From NCBI GenBank assembly GCA_023247915.1, contig JAHFFN010000015.1, forward strand, positions 1 to 34,013: DNA of 34,013 nt. The letters are read 5' to 3'. The first letter of the stretch is position 1; each line of letters opens with the position of its first letter. The translations under genes and the position numbers were made by a program. The notes beneath the pieces are model-generated. The model did no database searches, was not told the origin of the DNA, and saw nothing but the letters and a program-made list of their open reading frames with translations. This document shows, piece after piece, positions 11,501-23,500 of the stretch. The DNA is from Candidatus Omnitrophota bacterium (lineage in GTDB: Bacteria; Omnitrophota; Gorgyraeia; 2-02-FULL-51-18).

Positions 11501-14500
11501 TGACAATCTCGCCGGCTGCTTTCCCTTGGATACTCGTCTTCTTGTTATCCCTCCTTATCCCCTTCAGAGCTTTGAAGGCTAAATGGATCATTCGGCCTTG
11601 CGCAACTTCATCGAGTTCAAATATACATTTTTCAAGCACTTGGATCGCGATATGAATTTCTTCTTCCGAAAACACTTCTGTTAACTCCTCAAAAACTTTT
11701 TCGTCTCCGGCCTGTATTCTTGCAAAATAGGTTCCTACAGCTACCTGGGAATCTGCCAGGCGAGCGCCGGTAGCAGCCGGATTGTTCACCGCATAAAGGC
11801 GATTAGGTATTCTGTCTAACTTATTGTACCCATCATGGAAAAACCGACCGGCGGCTAAAAGCTGAGGATCTGTGAAAGAACCGGGGAAATTATCAATGAG
11901 AGAATTTTTGCCCAAATTTGTCTCATCAATAACTAGATAGGCTTTAGATTTCAACAATTCAGAAGCTTTTTTGAGCCATTTTCCGGGGTCACCCTCCGGC
12001 GCGCCTCCCATAAGACCCGCAAAAGTCATGGCGTCATAAGAATGCGGCGACAGACCATGCTCCGACAGATTCAATACCCCTATTTCGCTAGTCACGGTTT
12101 TAACGCGCAATTTAAAATTTACTTTCCGATTCAAAAGAAGAACCGCCTCTTCTATCGCATAGGTTTTTTCGTCATTTTTATCAACAAACAAAACTTCTTT
12201 CCCCATCAACGCCAAAAATAATGGGAGAGTCCTCAGTCCATCGCCCACCACCACCATTTTATCAATCGGATGCCGGGTTAACTCCGCCGCCAAAAGCTCC
12301 GACCAACCCAAATCTTTTTCTAATTCTTCGCCGCTTAAATTAGCTACCTGATGTAAACCGCGCAATAACACCGACGCCTCATCAAGACTTAAGCCTTTTT
12401 TCTTTGCCGCCAGCCGCGCGGCGGCATCTGGAGGGTTGATAGGAATCAGCTCTTTTTGAATGCGTTTAAGTCCGGGCACCGTAAGAGAGCCGTCCTGATT
12501 TTCGATAATCTGCTGTGTACGCCAATCCTCATAGATTATCTGAACCTGCTCAGGAGTCAGTGGCGTCAAAATATGAGTGGCTTGTCCATCATCGGCAAAA
12601 TAATAGGTTTGATTATCAAAAGTGGCAGAATAAACCCCGGTGCGGGAATCATAGAAACCCTTCACATCCTGTGCGCGAGAATAAAAAGAATAGGTTTCGA
12701 TAGCATAAAGCCTTGCGAGCTCGCCTCTTAATCTCATCCCTTCCATGCTCTCGGCTATAGCGCCGTTCAAATCTCCGTATTCCTGGGAAGCCGTCCATCC
12801 TCTATAGGAAGATTTGTTAAGTTCTTCCACGGTATATTCAATCTGCGCTTTATTCAGAGCCACTAAATCCACCGGCTCCCGATTGACAGAAAATGGTCTT
12901 TGCCGTCTAGAAGAAGTTTTTTGAAAAATATTTCCTGGTTCGCTCCACGAAACCTCGGATACTTTTTTCTTTTGTGTTTGCGTCTGCGCTACTCCATTTT
13001 CTTCGGAAGACTTGGAAGCACCCTTACGAGATTGAACCAACGGAATCAACATCAATAAGGCCGCCAACGTCGGCACCCACACCCGTTTCCTGATTCCTTC
13101 TTTCGTTGAACTCGCCAACCTCGCCCCCGCCGCGGGAGGTTCGAACATCTCATCACTGACTTCGAGTCGGGACGAACTTTCCGCAGCGGCTTTAGTGTTT
13201 CGGGCGGTTAAAAACAGGAGTCGATCGCCCAGGCTCTTTGAATTATCCGTGGGATCTAAATAGGTTAGACTGGGATATTCGTTCATGACTCTATCCTGGA
13301 CATCCCCATACACAAAACTTGCGTCGCCATTTGTTCCAATGGATAGATGCAGATCGAAATAATCTTGCTGATACCTTCTGGCTCTTTCGAAGTCTTCCGG
13401 TGCTCGACGAATTAAAGTAAAAAAGCCATAATCATAATCTTTTTGCTCTAGGCCGGTAAAATTCGACAGAGCCTCGCCGGCTACATCGAGGACATCCATG
13501 GGAGCTGCCGGTTCCATGGCCATTACAAGCTTGGGAGCTTCTTGTGCTTTTCGAGCTTTATTGAAACCAAAAACAGATTGCGGTTTCCATCCAAATTCAT
13601 AAATCTGACTTAAGAACAGTGGATGCGCCGCGTAGGTGAGCCCAAGCGTTCCGCCTTCTTTCAAATAAGTATTCGCCTCGGATAAGAGCCGATACACCAA
13701 CTTATCCTCTATCCATGAATTCATAAAAATATGATCAAATTTCTTGCCTTTGAGTTCTGCGATATTAAATAGATCCCCTTTCAAGACTACGATTCTGTCT
13801 CTAAATTTCGACTGGCTCACATTTAGCTCGATATTGGCTGTGTTTAAATCTGTCACATAGACTTTCTTCGCACCCAAACTCGCCGCCAAAATGGCGTCCG
13901 CTCCAGTCCCTCCTCCCAAAATCAGAACTTCTGAGCCTGGCTTAATCTTCATACCTTTTCTAAAAATCACACTGCTTCCGGTGCGCGGAGAATAAAACCC
14001 TTTCAAAACAGTTGTTGGTTCAACCAGCCGAAGCCTGCTCAAATCTCCTGCTCCGTCAATCACTTCGGAGCCATCCCTCCTAGTGCTTAACCGCGCGCCG
14101 CTAGCCTCAAAATTTCTTCGGATGTGACGCTCCAAAAAGCCAACCCAAACAAAGTGAATAAACGTTTGATTAGTGAAAAACAAGATCTCATTATTGCCTG
14201 CGAGAGAGTAATTGATTGTGAGCGCCACATACCAGAACAAGAAATTAATAGGGTAAAGTCTGAGTATTGCTTTGACCGTGTTTGAACGCCAAAGATCGCC
14301 AAAATTTCCCTTGGTGATATCTTTCCAGACATTTATTTTTTCTCCAAAAATCATTCCAAGCATCATGGTGGAAGGCACATGAGCAAAGGTGCTGGCAATT
14401 CCTTGATCAAAGATAGTTCTTAAAAAAGCTCCTGAAACGGAAGTCCCCAAAATAAACGGCATAAAAGCCGTATACAGCATAAAGCGACTGATAGTCGTCA

Positions 14501-17500
14501 CGATCAAAGACCATCGCAGCGAAGAATAAAAAATTTCTTTGGGTGATTGGCTGCTGGCCTTTGAGATATACCCTTTTGACAAAAGAGTTCCGGCGAATGT
14601 GGCCAAAACCCCACCTATGGTGAAAAGCACTTGTTTTAACCCAACAGGATGCCCCCCAAGAAGTCCGATCCAAACGATGGGGAGAGCCATAATTCCAATC
14701 TGCTTCCAAACATGCCCTTGAAAGCGGCTGGCAAAAATCGCCGCGCTGATGATGAGCCAAAATTTCAATACCGTCGGCAAATAACTAACCAGAATAGAAG
14801 GCCCCAAGAAGCTCAGCGTCATGACAGCGCATGACGCAATGCCGATGATCCCTGCCACAACAAGAGACTTTCTCAAAGAATCTTTGTAAGTGTTCGCATC
14901 CGCTAACCGGGCGCCTTTCCCTGGTCTGAGCGAGGCTTTTTCGATACCATTTAAAACCGATAACGAATGATTTCTTCCTAAGATAACGAAAATCTTCTCT
15001 ACACCAGGATTGTCCTTAATAACTTTAGTGACAGCTTCTTCCGTTTTCTCATCAGCGACTCGCCTTATCAAGCTCTCGAGCTCCCTATCGCGAACTGTGA
15101 AGACAGGTCTCTCGCGATCCGGGGACGGGGCGGTTTTCCGAGCTAAAAGTTCTTTGGCGATCTCAATAATTTTTTCGCGATTGAAAGCGTAGCCGCTGGC
15201 TTCTTTTTTCCAATCAGAAAGTAATCTATCTGTTTTAATCCCAACAACCTCATCCGCGATGTCCGGCCGGTATTGCGCGAGAGCAAATAGAGTCACCGCC
15301 ATCGCTATCACTTCTTCGGGAGAATAAGGATTGAGAGCGTATCCTTTGCCGCGCTGGATAGCTTCCTGGATAACTTCCCACTGCGCCACCGTTTTGATGG
15401 GGCCTATTCTTGGAATATTAAAATGCTCGGAAGTTCTAATTAATAGATCGTGCGGATTTCCAAGACCTTTCCCATCTCTTTTCATAGTTGCTTCACGAAG
15501 CAAAAGATTTTCATCGATAAAAAGCCATTTTTTTGGATTTTTACGAAAATCCGGCAGGCGATCTCTTAAAAAACTAACAGCCAATTCAAGAGAATAAGTT
15601 TCAAAATGATTTTCGTTGAGCATATAAACATCTCTGCCCGAAACCAGATCACGCCCTATAAAAGAATTTGTAGATTCAAAATATTTTTTGTTTTCAGCGA
15701 TAGCTTTGTAGCCTTGATGTATCTCTCGAGTCGTTTTTACAAGCTCGCCAAACCATTCTTCATCCGTGAGCTTGCGAGGCCGGGCTTGAACCGGAGCTTG
15801 GTTTTGAGTCTGACGCTTGGCGTTTAAAAGCCTTGTAATAGCAGTCCCCCCAACCAACAACAGTCCGCCCCCCAAAATAAGCCCTGTCTGCAATAGTCTT
15901 CGCCGGCCAATCTCTGGCTTTTTATTTTTTGAATCCTTCGCCAGCCGCGCTCCCCGATGGGGGGTGCTGTTCAAAGCGCCGTAGACAAGCCGGCCAAAAA
16001 GAAAACCAATGGAAGATAGAAAAATAAAATCTCCCGGGGATAGTGCACTAAAATACCAAAAATAATCAAATACGGCTCGGAATCGAACCATATCGGCTGT
16101 ATTCAATGCAACCGCGAAAAATGTTATCACCGAAAATACAGATATTGTTTCGTTAAAAAAATATCCCTTGTCTCCTTTTGACTTTTTAGAAAGGTTGGAT
16201 AGGAGATAGAGACATAGAAGTGGGACAAACACAAAAGCAGACAAGCCTAGAGCGATAATATTTTTATTAGAAACATAATGAATCGTCGGACTCAAAAAAG
16301 TGGATGGCTGTTTGAGCTCTTCCTGAGGGTGATTAATCCATATTTTGTATTTAGTCTCAGGGTAGCTCTTAAAAAACTCCTGGTAATAACGTTCGATGGA
16401 AGCTCTGTCAGCCTCGTCCTTTTCATCGACAGCCACCGTGATTTCCGGGAAAGCCTTGAAAAGGTGCCTCTCGATAAAGTAATTTCCCGTCACCAGCGCC
16501 AAAGCAATCGACAAAACCACCGAGAAATTTTTCAGCGCTGACAGCCGCGCGCCCGCCGCCACCGGAACACCAGAAGTGCGTCGACGCCCGTGGCGGATCT
16601 GTCTTTTAGCCCATTCCTGATAATCCGGATGATACGGTTCCACTGTTTTTGGGATCAAAGAGAAGCGGCCTTTTGAGACTTGGAATCTTCCGTTAAGCCC
16701 CAATACCCAGCCATCCAAAATATGCTTGAAAAACGACAGCGTGTCCGGAACTTTGTGATCAAAATAAGTGAGAGTTCTGACCTTATCGTGCTCAAAATTG
16801 TAATCGTCAAAATTAAGATCAGAATGATGCCCGGCATACAGCTCTTTGGCCATCTGAATGTATTTGGGAGAGGCTTTTTTAAGAATTTCCTCAAGAGTTT
16901 CAATTTGGCGATGTTTATAAAAATAAATTTTACTGGGCGTTCTTTCTGAAACTTTTTTCTTAACTGTGCTCACAGAGGCACGGGTCATGAATGGAACAAG
17001 AACATGAAAGCGCAGTTTTCTCTCCGGAAAATGTTCCTGAATCCGAAGAATGTAAGAACCTAAGGCATCCCCGGTATAAGACGCGTCATCGGCAATGACC
17101 ACATCTAACACCTCAGGATTTGCCCTAAGCGCTTCTATCATACTTTGGCTTAGATCCGGATTGACAGGTGCCGGCAATCCTTTTTCAAGAACAAGGGAAC
17201 GCACCCATTCCACACTGTCAGGCTGGGACATCTCTAAATTCATCATGAGATAGGATCCTGAAAACTTGGATTTAAAATCATCCACAGCCTCTTGCAAAGC
17301 TTCTTCAAATTTTTCCTGGCTGACATGATGGATATTCTTCGCGATAAGCCGAATCAACGGACGCCATTTTCTGGGATGCGCGTTTACCCATCGCCTGAGT
17401 TTCTCAAGATCAAAAAGGTTGCTCAGCCATGGTCTTTGCGCCAGCCGCGTGCCTTTAGGGACTTCATAGGTCATGCGGATCCTGCTTAAAGAATCGCCAT

Positions 17501-20500
17501 CATTAATCTTTTCAACTCGATGAATCCATTGATTTCCAACCAAAGGTAGGTCTAAAAAATCCGATGGATTAGCAGTCCTTTGACGAGTCAAGCTCCATAA
17601 TTCAAAAGTTAGTTTTTTAAGAGGCATATTATGAAGCGTAGGGATAATGCCGTTTCTATAACCTATCCTCAATAAACTTACTATTTTTCCGTTGGCAGAA
17701 AGAATTCCATACTGAACCGCCTCGTCATCGGCTGAGGGGCTAAACATGCGCTCAAAATCAGCCCTTGTTTCTTTGGATAAACCGACTGCCAAATAAACCT
17801 CAAATTCATTTCCGAACTCTGACATCAACTCTTCAGTTTCTTCATCATCTTGCTTTACCAGGCTAATCTCTATTTGTTTTTTGCCTGATTTGGATTCATT
17901 TTGTTTTTTCTCAACAGGATGAGCACTTTTGATGTATTCAACCAAAGCTTCGATATCTTCAGGTGAAAAATCTTCATTTTTAGATTTGTTGACCAATGTT
18001 CGTAAGGCATACTTGAGAGTGTCGTTGTCTATGCTAGGACGAGCTTCGCTGAAGTGTTTTCCGACAGCGTCCACATAGCGCGCTTCCCAGTCATCCTCAT
18101 GAATCGGCCGCTGAACCAATTCTTTAAAAGCTTCTGCCAAAGCATGAAATTCAAGTTCCGGATAACGCTCCGCGTAATCACTTAAAAAAGCATCGATCCA
18201 TTCTTGATAAGCCTTTAATTTTAGCGAAAGAAGCGTGGGGTCTGACGTAAAAGGTTGAGCCGCCAATCGTGCGCCAAAATTGCGTTCAGTGGAAATCGTC
18301 AATCCAGCAAACGCGTGGGTTTTGACTAGATACGCCACGCAAGCTTTTAAATGATTTTGATAGCCCTCATCATCGGCAAAACCGCCTAAAAGTATGGATT
18401 GAATATTTTGATGACCCTCCCCTACGGGAATAGAGACATTTTTTGGAATATCGGCTGCAAGCCTTGAAAGAATGGCTTGAAAATCCGGCGAGTTTCCTTT
18501 TTGGACAAAATAACGAGCGATTAATGCTCTTTTCTCGTCATCACTCCAATCGACATGCGGAGAGTAAAATTCGGAAACCTTATCCTCGGGATAAAACATC
18601 AAAATAAAAAAGTTGGTGACAGCTTCCATAGCTAGATTGATGTGGACATCATGCTGAACAGGCCTTTCATCATCACTAATCACGTGCAATATCTCTTCCA
18701 AAAGAATACGCTCAAAACTGACAGGTTTTTTAGATGAGACTAAGTCACTGGTATACAACACAACCAAACCCGTCGTCGTTTCAGGCAACTGCATTTCTTT
18801 AAAGATTTGTGTCACCGATAGATTATTGAGCATAGACCATCTTTGAACATCTTTGTTTGAAAATGCCTGGCTTCCCACTGGAACCGTAACGTCTAAGTCT
18901 TGATCGAACTGGATCCACTTTCTCGTAAATATATCTTCAGGTTTTGGATCCACCACCACAGCGATGTGACGTGAGGCCGCCAATTTCTCCAAAACTTCGC
19001 GATTGGGCAGCCATGGAGGATTTTTGTATTCCGCCAGCCGAGCGCCCGCTTTGCCGGTGGGTTTGCTGGGATAAGCTTCTTTGATTCTTTTTTCGTATTT
19101 TTTAACTATGCGCTCGACAAGAGGCGCCAACCGTTTTGCGGAATTTCTAAATAATTCCTTGGGAACTCGTCCATTTTTCTCAAAATAGCTTCGAATCACC
19201 GCGGCTTCGAAACCTTTTTTCCCTTTTTGCATCTCCGAAACCACAAAACTGTCATAAGCAAACTGGGAGATGGGCGTGCGTGCCGATTGCGGATTAAATC
19301 CGCCCGCCACAAAATAATTGGACAGGCTTGGCGGAAGCCAGAGGCTCAATTCATATTCAAGAATAGATTCCAAGCTCGATCGCCTGGATTCCAGCTCCTG
19401 AAGCCAAGTTTTATTTGGATCGTCAGCTCTGATTTTTGGAGCAGGAATTGAAAATACGGCTCTCGCCCAATCCGCAACTTCCAATTGCCGATAAACTTCG
19501 AACGCCTCGCCGGCGATTGTAAAAGCCGCGAGCTTTTCAATATCTTGATCGTGTTTGGCTAGTGTTTTATCCGCGTCATAATTAAATTCTTCGAGAGACT
19601 TGGCTATATTTTTTCGGAGAATAGACAATTCATCGCCTTCTTCGGACGATTCCTTCAAATAGGCCAATCCCCACGCCTCTCTACCCAGCATGGACACCAC
19701 ATTTTCAAGAAATAACTCAGCGCTCTTGTCCCCACCTCCTTTGACCGCCGTCAAAATACCGGACAATGTCTTCACATTTATGCTGATAAGAGGCCGATCC
19801 TTCGTCAAAAGCATTTTAGTCAGAATGGGCGCTCTCTCAAGATCCCCCATGATCGGCGTGGCATTTTTCAACGCTTCCGCATAAGCATCCAACACGGCAG
19901 GAAACGGATAATTGGATTTTTTCATCCACTCAAGCGTCTGCAACAAGCATTCTTTGATTCCCTCAAAACTTTGAGTATCCTTAAAATCTTGCCAAGGCTT
20001 TTCTTGAGTCTTCGCTGTAGGCTGTTCTTGTGTCGCCAAGTCTCCCGCGCTTGCCGCTAAAAAAGCGGCTCCTAAAACATTTTTCAAAAATAAGCGCCTA
20101 TTAGGATTTTCCGCCAGCCGTGCGCCAGAAGGTTTGGGAAACAAATCAGTGAACCCATAATGCTCGGCTAGTTTTTGAGTCAGCGCCTCTAACTTATTTT
20201 TATTTTCGGGGAGTACAAATTTGTACAATTGAGCCGTAACAATGGATTGTTGGCTAACGGAGGAAGGGATGTCTGGGATACTCAATTCGATCAATGCCTG
20301 GTAGGACTTGGGGTCGTCCAAGATAATCTTAACTATCGCCTCTTTAATTTCTTGTTCGATTTGATTAACAAGAACATCCCCAGTATTTCCGGAATATTTG
20401 TGATGAATCGCCAAAGAAAGCATTCTGTGCCAAGGGGCATGGCGCAATGATTTAATTCTCGCTCTTAATTCCAAAGTTTTCTTATCTAGGTTTAGGCCAT

Positions 20501-23500
20501 AGTCACGCTGATGCTGCTCCTCATGATAGCCACCGTCCTTTAAGATTTCTCCCTCGACGTCTTTAGGCATTAAAGAAATGAGTCTTCGGAATAAATAATC
20601 TGATCCCTCCAGCACGTCGTCTTGAAAAAGCGATTGGACACGCTTTCCTTCGCGTTCGCTCTCATAGCTTAAAGCTTTACCAAAAGTTATCTTGTCTTTC
20701 ATCGTCTCTGCCCTAAGATTTTCTAAAGATTTTTTCTCTTCTTGAATGGCAGCCGAAGCAATCATGGGTGTGCCGTTGAGTGTGAACCCAAGCCCACGAT
20801 GTTCTTCAAAACTCCGATCCTTTCCGATAGAAACAACAACGGGAACGCCGGTGTTTTTTTCTACATCGACGACTATAAAGGCAAGAGCCGGTATAAAATA
20901 ATACGGCATTTTTTTACTGCGACCCTCATAGAAGACGACCATTCCATTAAAACCAAAGTAATCGCGGAGTCGGACATAAAATTGATCAATTGCCGCATCA
21001 TCGGCCAAGCGCATGTCTAAACCCGCTTTAAACTCATCGGGAAACAAATTGATTATTTTTCTATAAGTTTGTAGACACTGTTCTCTCAGTTGCGGCTCTG
21101 TTAAATTTGGGTCTTGGAGTTTTTTACGAAGCGGCACCAACTCTCCAAGAATTTTGTTGGAATTGTCCAATCCGCCTTCCGTAGACGGACGATAACCCTT
21201 TAAAAGCGGTTTTTGTGACAAGCTTTTCATAAACTGCTGAAATTTTTTGTCAGCGACTGACTCGTCCGGAACTTTTTCCGGTATCGCCGCAAAACAGGAA
21301 GCGAATGCACCGCCGGCCAACAACTTCGCTGCGTTTGCCAAAAACCTGCGCCTGCTAGTTAATTTAAATTTCGCTAGCCGCGCTCCTTTGAATTTTTTAA
21401 CCCAATTTGGGTCATAATGATGGCTATCGAAATAGTTGGATAGATACTGGTAAGTTTCAACGAATAAATTTCTATTCGGGAATGGAAGAGGCGCAATAAG
21501 CTTCTCAATAGCTGCTTGAGCCAACCGGAGAGATCCTGTTTTTTCAAACATGACCATGTGCTGCGCAAAGGCTATGATCCCCATTTCTGTGTTCAAGTGC
21601 TGCTTCCAATTTTCGGAGGACACGAAAAACCTGGGATATCTTTCTCGCGCGAATGCTGTTTTAAAACTTCCATTGGGCTGGACTTGATTCCGGTAAACTT
21701 CGGCCAAAAGATCGGACTCTGCTCTCCCGAGCCAATACATAGGATCCTGATCTTCGTGCGTCGGCTTGGTTTTATCTAGTCCGAACTTTTCTACAAGCTG
21801 TTCGCGCTGAAGTTTTAATGCGGCCTTCTCGGTAACTCCGACGGCTGTCTCATTCCAAACAATTCCTCCATTACTCTCAACCACATGCCCATAAGAATGA
21901 ATCAGAATTTGCGCGCTTGCCTCAGAAGACAAATTAAAATCTCGATCTCGAATACTAGCCAATAAACTCGCTAAATTAATTCGGGCATCTCGAAATAGAT
22001 TGGTAAAATCGGCAGGATAAACCTCGGCCGTAAAATCGGTTTCATGCAAATACTCGGGAAGTTGTACTCCTCTATTCGTTCGGATTAATTCTCTCTCCCC
22101 AGCTGGGATTCTTCTTAACGCTCTATTGACCTTTGCCGCCAACCGACGCAAATAAACAAGATTCTTCGGATCATTTCCCAAAGCAGTCACAACCGCGGGA
22201 AGGTCTTTTCTCAAATCTCCCGTCTCCGTCGTTTCCTCCGTCGAATTGATAATTGGAAATGAATAAGAACTCAGCCTGTGCTCCCACTTCGAACTCGCCG
22301 TCGCCAGCCGCGCGCCGTAGGGAGTTGCTTTTGCATAATAACGTCGAATTTTTTTGAGTACATTGGCAACCAGATCTCTCTCGATTCCCCAACCTTTAGC
22401 TGATGCGCTTACCCTGATCTGCGCGGTAATCCATGGCTGATGTTTGGAAATGAACTCTGAAATACTCTCTTTATTCAGTCCCTCTTCAACGCCGACAAGC
22501 GCCGCGACCAGCAATCTTTCTGCCTCCTCCAAAGAGCTGCCCATCTGGTTCGCCCGCGCCAAACGCTCCGCCAACGCGTCAAACCTACCCTTCTCTTTCC
22601 CTTCAAGAAATGATCTTACGATGGCTTTGGCTTCGTCGTTCAAAATCGGAGTGATGCTTAGACCCTTGAGCTCTTCCAGAACTCGTTCAATTTCGGCAGC
22701 ATCCTTTAATTCTTGAAGACGAGCCACCACTCGTGGGTTCTGAAAGCGCGCCATAACTTCTCTTAGCTCTGTTGTGGAGTGCTGATAAGCATGCTTTTCC
22801 ATGGACGTGAATGTGCCGGGCGGTAAGTTAAGCGCTTGCTCAGCGATTTTTTGTGTTATCCCCAGCGAACGACGAGTGCTTTCAATAAAAAATCCAAGCC
22901 GCTTCTTCTCTCTTCCCGTAAGCCGCCCTTTTACCTTGGGCATGCGCGGCATCTTAATCTTTAAATTGGGGTTAAGTTCATTCAGTACACGCCGAAGATA
23001 AGATATAGAAAATTCTTGAGGTTGCCCCTCTATCATTGCGACCACCGTTCGTGATTTTCCTATAACTTTACCAGCTTCTGCTTGCGTCAATTTCATCTTC
23101 TCGCGCATTTTTAGAAACTGCTCAGCAAGTGATTTTTTTATGGCTAGGATGCGCTTCTCTTCCCAAGTAATCGCAGTCTTTGGAAGTCTCTTGCGGCGAC
23201 CACCACTTTCAATAGTGCCTTGAAGCTTTGTGCCTACAATCCAACTTCCCGTCCATTCATAATAACGACGCCCCATCGAGCCGCGCCCTTCTTCTAGAAG
23301 TTTTACATAGCCTTTGCTTTTGGCGAGTTGTAAAGCTTTTACGATGTACGCGTAGCGAGTTGTGTGACTAAATTTCTTGGATGCAAAAGTAAGATTGACG
23401 TCTTCAGCAAGATCTTTTGTAGAAAAATGTTGGGCTATTTTTGGATTTCCGGCCAAGTAATCCAATATCTCGGATGCTACGGCCGCATCGGTTGGACTAA

